From positions 1 through 64,000 of IMG/VR virus record IMGVR_UViG_3300021478_000015: 64,000 nucleotides of DNA. One strand, written 5' to 3'. Made by a program: the position numbers and the translations under genes. The stretch's first letter is position 1. Every line of letters begins with the position of its first letter. The notes beneath the pieces are model-generated. The model did not search any database and was not told the DNA's origin. It was given only the letters and a program-made list of their open reading frames with translations. The DNA is from a virus. Positions 31,656 to 40,432 of this stretch are shown one piece after another.

Positions 31656-33707
31656 ATGACCAATGTCCTGACCCCCAGGATCCAGCAGCTAACCGAAGAT
31701 GAGTCGGGTCTGTGGATCCCCGACATCATCGAGTTCACCCTCTCGGACGGCTTCCTCAACCGCAACCTCTACCCCCGCCAGGCCACCGCGCTGAAGGTGG
31801 CCTTCCTGCAGGACGAGCTATTCACCCAGTACGACCATGATGTCATCGGGGAGTGGACCACCTCGTTTGCCGAGACCGAGGACAACGGGATCCAGCCCGA
31901 CATCTACGAGCGCATCCGCATCTGCAAGGAGGAGGGCCGTCCCTGGTTTCGAGAGTGGCTGAACGTCATCGGGCGGCGGGGCTCCAAGGGCTACCTGGGC
32001 GGCATCGGGTCCGCCTATGTGCTGTGGCATTACATCTGTAAAGGCGATCCTCAGGCCTTTTACGGCATCGACCGGGACAAGCGCCTGGCCATGATGGTCT
32101 TCGCCGGGAAGAAGGAGCAGGCCACCGCCAACCAGTGGAAGGATGTCACCGACATCATCAAAGGCGGCCGGTGCTTCGCCCCGTACTTCTCGAAGTCCCT
32201 GGGCGAGAGCCTCACCCTGCGCGCCCCCCATGACAACAAACGGATCAATGCCCGTGAGGACCTCGGCATCTACGAGGACGGCGACATGGCCACGTTTATC
32301 ATCCTGCCCAAGGAGTCCACGCCCATGGCCTCCCGAGGCCCGGCCGTGTTCGCGCTGCTCTTCGATGAGATGGCCCATGTGGTCCGCCAGGTGGCCAAGT
32401 CCGACGCCGCTGAGGTGTACCAATCGGCCTCCCCGGCGCTCGACACCTTCGGGGTGGACGCCTGGATGTACGAGGCCTCCTCTCCCTGGGCCAAGACCGG
32501 TCAGTTCTACGAGAACTGCGTGCAGGCCCTGGCCGTCTCGGATGGCACCGATGGGCTGGAGCCGGGCGAGATCGTCCGGCCCGAGATGCTCATGATCCAG
32601 TTGACCTCATGGGATCCCTACGTGGACTGGGAGCGGGCCGAGCACCTGCCCACCATGAGCCGCACCGAATACGACCACCCTCGCCGTCGCCCGGTGGCGG
32701 ACCGCCCCCACCCTCGCCCATTCAGCTTCTGTTTACCGGCCCAGCGCCGGGCTCAGCAGGTCTACGACCGTCAGCTACAGCGCATCGAGGCCGCCAATCC
32801 TGAGACCTTCGCTGTCGAGCGCCGCTCCAAGTGGGCCGCAGTCCTCGATGCATACCTCAACGAGGATCGTGTCAAAGCTATTTGGCTGCCCTGGCCAGAA
32901 GAGAACCCCCTCAACCTGTACATGCGCGAAGAGGGCAAGCTGGCCGTGCTCTACAAGGCGCACGGGGATCCCTCGAAGTCGGGGGCGAACTTCGGGTTCG
33001 CAGTGGCGCACGTCGTCCGTTACGGGGACGACGAGTTCCCTCACGTTGTCTTTGACTACATCACCCATTGGGAGCCAGCCAGCTTCCCGGAGAATGGTTA
33101 CCAGATTGATTACGATCTCATTGAGAAACGCATCCGCGATTTCATCAATGTCTTCATCCCGACCGAGGTCACCTTCGACCAGGGGTACTCGAACTGGATG
33201 ATATCACGTTTGATCAAGTGGGTCGCCACCCGCAACTTCCCCAAGCGGGTGGCAGTCTTTGAGCGCACCGCCACCGCTCCAGTGAACTGGACCATAGCCG
33301 AGACATTCAAAACGGCCATCGGATTGGGCCTGGTCCATGCTCCGTTTTACGAGCAGGCTCAGGACGAACTCCTTTTCCTGCAAAAGGTGGCCGAGAACAA
33401 GGTCGATCATCCGACATCAGGGCCGGTGCAGACCAAGGACGTTGCTGACTGCATGATGATCCTGGTGCATGCCCTGATCGGAAATGAGATATCCGCCTTC
33501 ATCGGAGAGGCGTTTTCATCGCTGTCACCACGCTTCGCACAACAGGGTGGTTTCCCGACACAAGCCGAACAAGCGGCGGAGGAGACCATGGGCGACCCGG
33601 TGAGTGCGCTGCGGAACTGGGGTGGTCAGCACCGTAGCTTCAGCAGTGGCTATTCCCCTGCCCGAGGACGCTTCAGCGGTAGCTCGATGAGACGGCGGCG
33701 GCGATAA
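31656..33707 (+). CDS. terL: terminase large subunit
   Basis: 683 residues. The ATPase half has a divergent Walker A, GRRGSKG (about 106-112), an FAGKKEQA adenine-side motif (about 149-156) and Walker B FALLFDEMAH (about 227-236). The nuclease half includes VVFDYITHWEPASF (about 463-476), PTEVTFDQGY (about 503-512) and DVADCMMILVHAL near 590, with acidic residues placed as in RNase H-like terminase nucleases. It pumps DNA into the capsid and cuts concatemers. The C-terminal tail is Gly/Arg-rich. The portal gene is 30 kb further right. Confidence 0.88.
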   Translation: MTNVLTPRIQQLTEDESGLWIPDIIEFTLSDGFLNRNLYPRQATALKVAFLQDELFTQYDHDVIGEWTTSFAETEDNGIQPDIYERIRICKEEGRPWFREWLNVIGRRGSKGYLGGIGSAYVLWHYICKGDPQAFYGIDRDKRLAMMVFAGKKEQATANQWKDVTDIIKGGRCFAPYFSKSLGESLTLRAPHDNKRINAREDLGIYEDGDMATFIILPKESTPMASRGPAVFALLFDEMAHVVRQVAKSDAAEVYQSASPALDTFGVDAWMYEASSPWAKTGQFYENCVQALAVSDGTDGLEPGEIVRPEMLMIQLTSWDPYVDWERAEHLPTMSRTEYDHPRRRPVADRPHPRPFSFCLPAQRRAQQVYDRQLQRIEAANPETFAVERRSKWAAVLDAYLNEDRVKAIWLPWPEENPLNLYMREEGKLAVLYKAHGDPSKSGANFGFAVAHVVRYGDDEFPHVVFDYITHWEPASFPENGYQIDYDLIEKRIRDFINVFIPTEVTFDQGYSNWMISRLIKWVATRNFPKRVAVFERTATAPVNWTIAETFKTAIGLGLVHAPFYEQAQDELLFLQKVAENKVDHPTSGPVQTKDVADCMMILVHALIGNEISAFIGEAFSSLSPRFAQQGGFPTQAEQAAEETMGDPVSALRNWGGQHRSFSSGYSPARGRFSGSSMRRRRR

Positions 33708-33934
33708 GCGACCACATCAAGCGAGTGGTACGGATCCTGTGCAGGGGGTATTATAGGAGGCATCCTGGTCACCGCCTCTGCGTTTCAGCCTCAGATCTCG
33801 GCCTGACCCGTAGGGTTACAGGATGCGGACAGGGGTCATTCCGATCCCGACAATCCTCCGTCGATCCAGCCCGATGGAGGATTGGACCGCGCCCTTCGAT
33901 CAGGGGGCGAGGCCCTTTATCAAGAAAGCTTATG
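33708..33934 (+). other. intergenic segment with inverted repeats
   Basis: No gene is seen between TerL and ATG 33947. CAATCCTCC/GGAGGATTG form a 9-bp stem (33851-33859, 33876-33884), and CATCCTG/CAGGATG a 7-bp stem (33761-33767, 33819-33825). It probably terminates the packaging unit; the second stem may be regulatory. Confidence 0.35.
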
Positions 33935-33940
33935 TATGCT
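33935..33940 (+). promoter_or_regulatory. -10 element 6 bases before a start codon
   Basis: TATGCT lies exactly six bases before ATG 33947 with no ribosome site, the same spacing as at the other leaderless starts. No clear -35 is seen. Confidence 0.35.
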
Positions 33941-33946
33941 GGTAGC

Positions 33947-34456
33947 ATGACCGCCGTGGTAGAGGCCTCGCCTAACTCCAGTCGAGATTACCTAGTTCAA
34001 AAGAACTGCACCTCCTGCAACCATCCCTACAGCTTCCACGGCAACGGTCGGTCCGGCTGCAAGGCCATGGGCTGCAAGTGTGGGGTCTGGGAGGACGCTG
34101 ATCCCTGGGTCTCCAGGGAGCACTACGCGGCGGTGGTGAGCATGCTGCGGGCCATGGAGGTCTCCTCTCGGCTGGTGACCCAGGGGGAGCGATCCCTGCT
34201 CTATGTGGGTGGCTACACCGAGACTCTGCCTGAGGACCTCCCGGAGGCCCCTGAGGGCTACGTGGCCGTGCCCGGCGAGTGGAAGCCGCCCTTCGCGGTG
34301 TGGGCCAACCACGGCGGATCCTGGGGCTACTCGGTGATCGATGACAACGGCGAGATGACCGACACCGGCTCCGATGTCATGCCCCATGACACCGATCCGG
34401 AGGAGGTGGCCCGGATCGTGGCAACCTGGACCTACCCCTCAGAGGAGACGCCATGA
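33947..34456 (+). CDS. zinc-binding hypothetical protein
   Basis: 169 residues from ATG 33947, probably leaderless. CTSCNHPYSFHG and CKAMGCKCG (about 23-49) supply five cysteines and two histidines for zinc near the N-terminus. A helical middle (REHYAAVVSMLRAMEVSS) and a Gly/Trp-rich C-terminal part follow. No known family. The in-frame extension upstream (from 33725) is probably not translated, because it crosses the inverted repeats. Confidence 0.55.
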   Translation: MTAVVEASPNSSRDYLVQKNCTSCNHPYSFHGNGRSGCKAMGCKCGVWEDADPWVSREHYAAVVSMLRAMEVSSRLVTQGERSLLYVGGYTETLPEDLPEAPEGYVAVPGEWKPPFAVWANHGGSWGYSVIDDNGEMTDTGSDVMPHDTDPEEVARIVATWTYPSEETP

Positions 34457-34746
34457 CCGCTACCGATCCTGCCTACGCCCCCATCCCCGAGTTGGCCTGC
34501 GTGATCCCAGGCTGCACCAACGTCGCCACCACCCACCTGACCATCATCAGCGCCCCGGACGAGCATGAGCTTCCCCTGTGCGCCACCCACCACCTGGAGT
34601 ACTCTCAGCCCGGTCACCTGAAGCTACTCAAGGAGTTGGCAGGCCTGAGCTTGAGCGGAGTGGTCCAGGTCCATCAGGCTGGGGAGCATATCCCCCAAGC
34701 GGACGAGCCCGGACCCGAGGTGGTCAAGGCCAAGGCTGCCAAGTAG
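34453..34746 (+). CDS. small hypothetical protein with cysteine sites
   Basis: 97 residues coupled by ATGA. LACVIPGCTNVATTHL and PLCATHHLEY (about 14-50) hold three cysteines and several histidines, a likely zinc site of HNH-like spacing but without the catalytic HNH pattern. The C-terminal part is helical and charged. No family recognised. Confidence 0.5.
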   Translation: MTATDPAYAPIPELACVIPGCTNVATTHLTIISAPDEHELPLCATHHLEYSQPGHLKLLKELAGLSLSGVVQVHQAGEHIPQADEPGPEVVKAKAAK

Positions 34747-34758
34747 CTATAGGGTTAC

Positions 34759-34787
34759 TTGACAACCAGAAGGGGCTTCGCTAGGGT
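34759..34787 (+). promoter_or_regulatory. consensus promoter, leaderless start at GTG
   Basis: TTGACA (34759-34764), 17 bases ending CGC, TAGGGT (34782-34787), then six bases to GTG 34794. It is the best -35 in the window and gives a leaderless message. Confidence 0.7.
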
Positions 34788-34793
34788 CGTCGC

Positions 34794-35030
34794 GTGCTCG
34801 CGATGCTGCCTCTAGCAAACTCTGACTGGCTGCTTGCCATCCTCGGAATACTGGTGGTAATGCTCCTGGTAGTCATGTTCGTAGTCCTCTACATGCAGAG
34901 CGTGGCTGAACGAGCATATGATGACGGTGATGAAGAGTATGTGCAGTACACCAACGTGAGAGTGCTGGACAAACATCCCTACGACTACAACCAGCTTCCC
35001 CGCCCTTATGACTATGAGGTCGATGGGTGA
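34794..35030 (+). CDS. small membrane protein
   Basis: 78 residues from GTG 34794. A single strongly hydrophobic segment (WLLAILGILVVMLLVVMFVV, about residues 12-31) is followed by an acidic, Tyr-rich tail (DDGDEEYVQYTNV). With N-out/C-in or the reverse it would be a one-pass inner-membrane protein. It has its own consensus promoter, suggesting a distinct expression time. The stop overlaps the dCTP deaminase GTG. Possible roles include superinfection exclusion or lysis control; unproven. Confidence 0.6.
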   Translation: MLAMLPLANSDWLLAILGILVVMLLVVMFVVLYMQSVAERAYDDGDEEYVQYTNVRVLDKHPYDYNQLPRPYDYEVDG

Positions 35031-35596
35031 TCCTGGTAGACACTGACATCCGCAAGGCGCTGGCGGCCAGGGTCATCGAGATCGACCCCTACGACGACGC
35101 CTGTCTGCAACCGGCCTCCTACGACATCCACCTGAGCCCGGCCATCCGCCGCCTGGATCCCCGCATCGAGGTCCTCGACCCCAGCCTGGAGCAGCCCTAC
35201 ACCTTCGGGGAGGTCCTCCAGCACTCCTTCGCCCTGCACCCCGGCGAGTTCATCCTGGCCTCCTCGATCGAGCGCATCCGCCTGGATGACTTCATCGTGG
35301 CCCAGCTATCGGGCAAGTCCTCTCTGGCCCGACTCGGCCTGCAGATCGAGGCGGCCGGGTACTTCGACCCCGGTTGGAACGGCCAGGCCACCATGGAACT
35401 GCTCAACATGACCCAGCGGCCCATCCGGCTCTTCCCCGGCATGAAGGTGGCCCAGATGGTCTTCATCCGGGGCTCGAACCGGGCTGAGCGCCCTTACGGC
35501 CATCCCTCCCTGGGCTCCAAGTACCTGGGCCAGCAAGGCCCCACCCCATCTGAGATGTGGCGCGAGGATCCGCCCGAGGTCTTCCCTACAACGTGA
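35027..35596 (+). CDS. dcd: dCTP deaminase (possibly bifunctional with dUTPase)
   Basis: 189 residues from GTG 35027. The trimeric dUTPase/Dcd fold shows in LQPASYDIHLSP (about 25-36), LSGKSSLARLGLQIEAAGYF (about 93-112) with the nucleotide-binding SxLxRxGL, and PGWNGQATMEL (about 114-124) with the catalytic Glu of Dcd. The enzyme makes dUMP from dCTP, feeding ThyX encoded in the same genome. It is part of the dNTP set with RNR and MazG-like enzymes. Confidence 0.85.
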   Translation: MILVDTDIRKALAARVIEIDPYDDACLQPASYDIHLSPAIRRLDPRIEVLDPSLEQPYTFGEVLQHSFALHPGEFILASSIERIRLDDFIVAQLSGKSSLARLGLQIEAAGYFDPGWNGQATMELLNMTQRPIRLFPGMKVAQMVFIRGSNRAERPYGHPSLGSKYLGQQGPTPSEMWREDPPEVFPTT

Positions 35597-35757
35597 CCGT
35601 CACCTATCAATCCGTGGGCTTCATCCATCAAGACGAACCGGACGGTGTGCGTGCTCATACCGAGGTGCTGGAGTGCAACCGGTGCGGAGCCCTGGTATCG
35701 GCCAACTCGCTGGCCAACCACGACCGTTGGCATGCCGAGACCGTCACACCCTCCTGA
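35593..35757 (+). CDS. small C2H2-type zinc finger protein
   Basis: 54 residues from GTG 35593, overlapping the Dcd stop. One finger, CNRCGALVSANSLANHDRWH (about 28-47), matches C-x2-C-x11-H-x3-H. Single fingers of this type occur in actinophages and Ros/MucR-like proteins. DNA or RNA binding is likely. Confidence 0.6.
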   Translation: MTVTYQSVGFIHQDEPDGVRAHTEVLECNRCGALVSANSLANHDRWHAETVTPS

Positions 35758-35769
35758 CACGATCCGGCC

Positions 35770-36138
35770 ATGGCTCTGTACCTCGTTCATTTCGAGCGCC
35801 CCTACCGGCACGCCTCCCACTACCTGGGCTTCGTGGACACCTCCCGACACCCCCTGGAGGTAGCTCTGGAGTCCCGGCTGGCCTTCCACCGCAAGGGACG
35901 GGGATCGAGGCTCCTGGCTGCCGTCAGCGCCGCTGGGATCGACTGGGAGGTGGTCAGGGTGTGGGAGGAGGGCACCCGCTCCGACGAGCGCCGCCTGAAG
36001 GGCAAGGCCAGCACCCGACTGTGCCCCAACTGCAACCCTCACTGGCAGCGCTGGGGGCAACTGAGTAAAGTGATCGTGCTCGCTCAGGCTGGAGCGGGAG
36101 AAGGGCTGGGATTGTTGTCTCATGACCTGGAGAACTGA
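35770..36138 (+). CDS. GIY-YIG-like protein
   Basis: 122 residues. The start ALYLVHFERP, then SHYLGFVDTS (about 16-25), LAFHRKGRGSRLLAAVSAAG (about 37-56), a conserved Glu/Arg stretch (VRVWEEGTRSDERRLKGK) and RLCPNCNP (about 84-91) match a family of short GIY-YIG-like proteins of actinobacteria and their phages in which the YIG is replaced by YLGF. They are presumed nucleases. The last 20 residues fall beyond the domain. Moderate confidence in the fold, low in activity. Confidence 0.6.
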   Translation: MALYLVHFERPYRHASHYLGFVDTSRHPLEVALESRLAFHRKGRGSRLLAAVSAAGIDWEVVRVWEEGTRSDERRLKGKASTRLCPNCNPHWQRWGQLSKVIVLAQAGAGEGLGLLSHDLEN

Positions 36139-36376
36139 TGCTGATCAGGCGATTCGTCGGTTGGCTGCCACTGGAGAGCCATTTACCTCTGATGACCTAT
36201 TAGAGATTGTTGGACATCCGGATCAAGGGCATGCTCCTAACAGGCGCAACAATGCTATTGGAACGGTGTTCAGGGATGCATCGCGGTTGAAGTTGATCCA
36301 GATGGTAGGTGTGAAGAACTCTAATCAACCTCATCGTAAGGGCGGGATTATCCGGATCTGGCGAGGCTGTTTTTAA
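36122..36376 (+). CDS. winged-helix-like hypothetical protein (paralog of 54899)
   Basis: 84 residues, overlapping the previous gene by 17 bases. ATGEPFTSDDLLEIVG (about 15-30), a NNAIGTVFRDASR helix and the terminal strand pair match the C-terminal half of the protein at 54899-55471 in order and spacing, so both are winged-helix-like. It is AT-richer than its neighbours. Likely DNA-binding. Confidence 0.5.
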   Translation: MTWRTDADQAIRRLAATGEPFTSDDLLEIVGHPDQGHAPNRRNNAIGTVFRDASRLKLIQMVGVKNSNQPHRKGGIIRIWRGCF

Positions 36377-36384
36377 GCATTCCG

Positions 36385-36414
36385 TTTTCGGTGTGTGCTG
36401 GACACACTTATAGA
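36385..36414 (+). promoter_or_regulatory. RNR promoter with palindrome filling the spacer
   Basis: TTTTCG (36385-36390) and TATAGA (36409-36414) lie 18 apart, and the spacer is almost entirely the inverted repeat GTGTGTGCTGGACACAC (36391-36407). A protein bound there would block the promoter. No NrdR-box or cobalamin riboswitch is seen, although the downstream enzyme is B12-dependent. Confidence 0.5.
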
Positions 36415-36427
36415 GATCAGAGGACGA

Positions 36428-38950
36428 ATGGAACTATCAGATAATGCGCGCCGGATCATGGATCTTCGCTACTCGCGCAAAGACGAGCACGGCAATCCCA
36501 CCGAGACTCCCGAGCAGGTGGTGGCCAGAGTGGCGGCCAACGTGGCCGATGTCACCAACAGGTTCACGGCCATCGGGGATCGCACCACCCGCCAGGAGGT
36601 CTACGAGCGCTATCGGGACCTGCTCGACCAGCGGCTCATGTTCCCCAACAGCCCCACCTGGACCGGGGCCGGGACTCCGCTGGGGCAGTTATCGGCGTGT
36701 TTCGTGCTGCCCATCGAGGATGATCTGGGCCGGGCGCGGGCCGGGATCTACTCCACCCTCAAGGACGCGGTTCTGATCCAGCAGACTGGCGGTGGCAACG
36801 GCTTTGACTTCTCCAGCCTGCGTCCGGCCAACGCCATCGTCTCCAGGTCCATGGGCCGAGCTTCCGGACCGGTGGGCTTCCTGGGCAGCTACGACGCCGT
36901 GTTTGGCACCATCGCTCAGGGTGGATCGCGCCGGGGGGCCAACATGGCCGTCTTGCGTTGTGACCACCCCGACGTGCGCCGGTTCATCAGAGCCAAGATC
37001 GAAGAGGGCAAGATCTCCAACTTCAATATCTCGGTGGCCGTGACCGAGGACTTCATGATCGCCGTCAGCGAAGGCACCGAGTTTGATCTCGTCCATAACG
37101 GCACGGTTTACGAGACCATCAAGGCCGAGGATCTCTTCAGTGAGATCGCTGAGGATGCCTGGAAGTTCGGGGATCCCGGATTGCTGTTCATCGACCGGGC
37201 CAACAAAGACAATCCCTGTCCTATCCGCTACAAGTACGAGGCCACCAACCCCTGCGGAGAGCAATGGCTGCCACCGTATGGGTCATGCAATCTCGGATCA
37301 ATCGCCCTGCAAAGATTCGTCCACTACGGCCAGAACAGCGCTGCTCCGTTCATCCATTGGGATCACCTGGCAGAGGTGATCCATACCTCGGTGGAGTTCC
37401 TGGATGACATCATCGATGCCAACCACTACGTCGAATCGGTACCCGAACTGGCCGACATGGCCAAGAACGAACGCCGTATCGGGCTTGGCTACATGGGGGT
37501 GGCCGACGCCATGGCCATGATGGGCATCCGCTACGGCTCGGCGGACGGCATGGACTTCGTCAGCCAGGTCACCGAGTTCCTGCGCTACCACGCCATGCTG
37601 GCCTCCATCGACCGGGCCAAGGAGCGCGGCCCCTTCCCCTGGATCGAGGGGTCCATCTACGACCCCGGCCTGCTGACCAAGGGCTTCGGGGTCGAGGTCT
37701 CCTCCGACATCGTCACCTGGAAGGCTCCCAGCCCCCTCTCCGGGCACGTCGAGCACGTCAGGGGCTGGGGACGGCCGGTGCTCGACTGGGACGCCCTCAG
37801 CGAGCGCCTGGCCCTGTACGGCATCCGCAACGCCTGCCTGCTGACCTACGCCCCCACCGGCACCATCTCCAACGTGGCCGACTGCGAGGGCTCCGGCATC
37901 GAGTGCTTCTTCGCCCTGGTGTTCGAGCGAAAGGTCATGCAGGAAGGTCAGAACATCAGCTTGCACTACGCCTCCAAACTGTTTGAGCAGGCCCTGATCG
38001 GGGCGGGCTACGTCGATCAGTCGCGTCGCCAGGCCATCATCGAGCAGGTGGCGGCCGAGGGAGGGTCCTGCCAGCGGGTGGGGGATCTGTCCCATGCCAT
38101 CAAGGACGCCTTCGTGGTGGCCGGAGATCTTACCTACGCCGAGCACATCGGCATGCAGGCGGCCGCCCAGGTCTGGGTGGACAACTCCATCTCCAAGACC
38201 ATCAACCTGCCGCACAGCGCCACCCCCGCCGATGTCGGCTTCGCCTACGAACTGGCCCATTCCCTGGGCTGCAAGGGCATCACCGTCTACCGCCAAGGCA
38301 GCCGGTCCCTTGAAGTGTTGTCCGCTTCTCCGGAGGGGAGCGCGGAGGGGTCGAAGAGCCAGGTCGCGCCTGGTCTACTACCCGACGAGGAACGGTCGGG
38401 ACCCTCCGCGTCATCCTCGGGGTGGCCGGTCATCACTCCGCAGCCCATCCCGGTCTCGGCCGCCATCGATGGGTTACCTACCCGGACCTTCCCGGTCACA
38501 ACCGGCTTCGGCACCCTCCAGGTCTACGTCACCGAGCACCCTGACCACCCCGGCCGTCCTTTCGACTGCCGCATCTCAGTCGGCAAGCACGGCTCGGACA
38601 AGAACGCCGATGTGGAGGCCCTGGCCCGCATGATCTCCATCGCCCTGCGCTCCGGGGTGTCGGTGGCGGCCATCTGCGATCAACTCAAGGGCATCGGTGG
38701 CCGGACCGTCAACGGCTTCGGCCCCGGCAAGGTCCTCAGTGTCGCTGACGGGGTCGGCAAGCTCCTGGAGCGTCTCTATCAGCCCAGCCTGCTAGAGGAG
38801 GTCCTGGAGGCTCCTGGAGCCCTCTCCGAGGCCCCTGACCGCGGCCAGACCTGCCCCCGGTGCGGCAACGCCTCCCTGGTCTTCGAGGCCGGGTGCCTGC
38901 ACTGCGATGTACGGTTCGGTGGTTGTGGCGACTTCACTCGGTGCGATTGA
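36428..38950 (+). CDS. nrdJ: class II (adenosylcobalamin-dependent) ribonucleotide reductase
   Basis: 840 residues from ATG 36428, just after AGAGGA; the GTG at 36395 lies inside the operator palindrome. It has the class II core: [20 protein letters not shown] (about 72-91) with the first redox Cys, [15 protein letters not shown] (about 119-133), [31 protein letters not shown] (about 275-293) with the active-site Cys/Glu pair, and [20 protein letters not shown]. From about 670 a TSCPD-type domain ([17 protein letters not shown]) follows and the protein ends in a zinc ribbon (CPRCGN, CLHCDV). It makes all four dNDPs or dNTPs without oxygen. It depends on host B12. Confidence 0.93.
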   Translation: MELSDNARRIMDLRYSRKDEHGNPTETPEQVVARVAANVADVTNRFTAIGDRTTRQEVYERYRDLLDQRLMFPNSPTWTGAGTPLGQLSACFVLPIEDDLGRARAGIYSTLKDAVLIQQTGGGNGFDFSSLRPANAIVSRSMGRASGPVGFLGSYDAVFGTIAQGGSRRGANMAVLRCDHPDVRRFIRAKIEEGKISNFNISVAVTEDFMIAVSEGTEFDLVHNGTVYETIKAEDLFSEIAEDAWKFGDPGLLFIDRANKDNPCPIRYKYEATNPCGEQWLPPYGSCNLGSIALQRFVHYGQNSAAPFIHWDHLAEVIHTSVEFLDDIIDANHYVESVPELADMAKNERRIGLGYMGVADAMAMMGIRYGSADGMDFVSQVTEFLRYHAMLASIDRAKERGPFPWIEGSIYDPGLLTKGFGVEVSSDIVTWKAPSPLSGHVEHVRGWGRPVLDWDALSERLALYGIRNACLLTYAPTGTISNVADCEGSGIECFFALVFERKVMQEGQNISLHYASKLFEQALIGAGYVDQSRRQAIIEQVAAEGGSCQRVGDLSHAIKDAFVVAGDLTYAEHIGMQAAAQVWVDNSISKTINLPHSATPADVGFAYELAHSLGCKGITVYRQGSRSLEVLSASPEGSAEGSKSQVAPGLLPDEERSGPSASSSGWPVITPQPIPVSAAIDGLPTRTFPVTTGFGTLQVYVTEHPDHPGRPFDCRISVGKHGSDKNADVEALARMISIALRSGVSVAAICDQLKGIGGRTVNGFGPGKVLSVADGVGKLLERLYQPSLLEEVLEAPGALSEAPDRGQTCPRCGNASLVFEAGCLHCDVRFGGCGDFTRCD

Positions 38951-39683
38951 GACCTGGGCTTCTCGGCCCCACCCGGCCACATGGTCGGTGCCGGTCCTGG
39001 CTGAGATCTCCGCCCGGCTGCCGGTGGGAGTCATCGTCCTCGACCCCTTCGCCGGGACCGGTGGCCTGGCTGACATCGCCCACATCCGCCCGGTGTGCGT
39101 GGAGATCGAGCCCGAGTGGGCCACCCAGGTGGTCGGCAACACCTTGACCCTCCCCTTCCGCTCCGGCACCTTCCTGTACGTGGCCACCTCCCCTTGCTTC
39201 GGCAACCGCATGGCCGACCACCATGACGCCAGGGACCGGTGCAAGAAGTGCGGGGGCACCGGGACGGACCCGCCCACTGCCCTCTGCGACGACCAGATGT
39301 ACCCGGCGGCCGACTGCAAGGTCTGCGGCGGCACCGGGCTGTCCAAGCGGCACACCTACAAGCACTACCTGGGCCGCGACCCCCACCCGGAGTCCTCGGC
39401 CATCCTGCAGTGGGGTCCGGAGTACCGGGCCTTCCATGAACAGGCCTGGGTCGAGATCACCCGCGTCTGCGGCCGGTGGGCGCACCTGCTCCTGGACATG
39501 AGCGACCACATCCGCCGGGGCGAGGTCCAGCCGGTCACACAATGGCACCAGGAGGCCCTGGAGGCCGCTGGGTGGTTCTGCCTGGCCCGCACCCCTATCG
39601 ACGTGCGTCGTCAGCGCCACGGGCAGAATGGGGACCTTAGAGTGGACCAGGAATGGCTCCTGGAGTTTGTGAGGATCGGATGA
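38907..39683 (+). CDS. DNA methyltransferase with zinc-ribbon insertion
   Basis: 258 residues, overlapping the RNR 3' end by 44 bases. SAM-binding motif I is VLDPFAGTGGLAD (about 45-57) and the acidic motif CVEIEPEW (about 64-71). Motif IV, normally DPPY/SPPF, reads TSPCFGNRMADHH (about 92-104). Between it and the C-terminal part two CxxC pairs (CKKCGGTG, CKVCGGTG) form a DnaJ-like zinc ribbon. It is likely an amino-methyltransferase (N6-A or N4-C) used for anti-restriction. The altered catalytic loop SPCF makes the exact base uncertain. Confidence 0.7.
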   Translation: MYGSVVVATSLGAIETWASRPHPATWSVPVLAEISARLPVGVIVLDPFAGTGGLADIAHIRPVCVEIEPEWATQVVGNTLTLPFRSGTFLYVATSPCFGNRMADHHDARDRCKKCGGTGTDPPTALCDDQMYPAADCKVCGGTGLSKRHTYKHYLGRDPHPESSAILQWGPEYRAFHEQAWVEITRVCGRWAHLLLDMSDHIRRGEVQPVTQWHQEALEAAGWFCLARTPIDVRRQRHGQNGDLRVDQEWLLEFVRIG

Positions 39684-39874
39684 CCCCTGCCCGTTGCCCT
39701 AACTGCGCTCAGCCCTTGCCGGACGAGCGCCACCCTCAGGACAAGCTCGTCGCCATGGGTGGCCTGGAGATCCCGGTGATCGTGTGCCCGTCCTACACCG
39801 AGGACACCTTGATGCTGGCTCCCAGTGGCTCTAGCCTTGTGGGCCTCGCCGGGGAAGCTAGTCTCGAAGCATGA
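39680..39874 (+). CDS. small hypothetical protein with cysteine pair
   Basis: 64 residues coupled by ATGA at both ends. RCPNCAQPLPDERH (about 5-18) is a half zinc ribbon; VIVCPS gives one more Cys. The rest is hydrophobic and short. No family recognised. The promoter for the next gene overlaps its 3' end. Confidence 0.45.
   Translation: MTPARCPNCAQPLPDERHPQDKLVAMGGLEIPVIVCPSYTEDTLMLAPSGSSLVGLAGEASLEA
39837..39864 (+). promoter_or_regulatory. leaderless-type promoter inside the previous gene's end
   Basis: TTGTGG (39837-39842), 16 bases, TAGTCT (39859-39864), then six bases to ATG 39871. The spacing to the start codon is as at the other leaderless starts. No ribosome site. Confidence 0.5.
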
Positions 39875-40128
39875 CTGATACCGCGCCCCCGCCCGAGCCC
39901 GAAGACTCCTCCGCCGCCCTATCTGACCTGAAGGCCAGCGTGACCGCTGTGGTCACCGAACTTCAGGGCCTGGTAGACGAGGTGCAGTCCCGAGGCGAGG
40001 AGATCCGCACCGCTGCTCAGACCGCCGCCGAGGACGTAAAGACGGCCGTAGGCGTGGCGGTGGACAAGCTGACTCAGGCGGTGCAGACCAAGGTGTCCGA
40101 GATCCAGGACAAGCTGGCCGCGGCGTGA
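39871..40128 (+). CDS. helical phasin-like protein (first of two paralogs)
   Basis: 85 residues: a short acidic start and then one long amphipathic helix rich in Ala, Val, Gln and Glu (LQGLVDEVQSRGEEIRTAAQ and on) ending KVSEIQDKLAAA. The next gene ends in a helix of the same design (EVQQAFDEIRVTVQTKIEEA), so the two are paralogs. Such proteins coat surfaces or form coiled-coil bundles. It has its own promoter. Confidence 0.6.
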   Translation: MTDTAPPPEPEDSSAALSDLKASVTAVVTELQGLVDEVQSRGEEIRTAAQTAAEDVKTAVGVAVDKLTQAVQTKVSEIQDKLAAA

Positions 40129-40394
40129 CCGACGCCCCCTCGGCCGCGACCACTGGGGCCAAGAGCAACAAGCCCGCCCAGCCTCCCGGCCAGGCCAAGA
40201 AGGACGAGGTCGAGCCTGAAGCTGCGCCCGAAGCTGAGCCGGAGGCGTCCACCACCCCGGTGGCCGACGCCGCGGCCGAGGTGATCAACGACCTCAAGGC
40301 CCTGGTGGTCGAGGTGCAGCAAGCCTTCGATGAGATCCGGGTCACGGTCCAGACCAAGATCGAGGAGGCCCTGGCTAAGTTGGCCGAGGCTTAG
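40125..40394 (+). CDS. helical phasin-like protein (second paralog)
   Basis: 89 residues from GTG 40125, coupled to its paralog. The first half is low-complexity (Pro, Ala, Glu, Lys); the second half is the shared amphipathic helix, about residues 48-88. Possibly forms heteromers with the protein at 39871. Function unknown. Confidence 0.6.
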   Translation: MTDAPSAATTGAKSNKPAQPPGQAKKDEVEPEAAPEAEPEASTTPVADAAAEVINDLKALVVEVQQAFDEIRVTVQTKIEEALAKLAEA

Positions 40395-40432
40395 TCCTGG
40401 TTCAGCTTCTGGGGGATGGGTAGAGCCCCTGT

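Noticed and set aside
33725-33946. N-terminal extension of the 33947 gene
   Set aside because: Would run through the inverted repeats and the -10 element; basic Arg/Ser-rich composition without motifs.
36300-36427. Cobalamin riboswitch before the B12-dependent RNR
   Set aside because: Only about 50 bases separate the genes and no B12-box is present.
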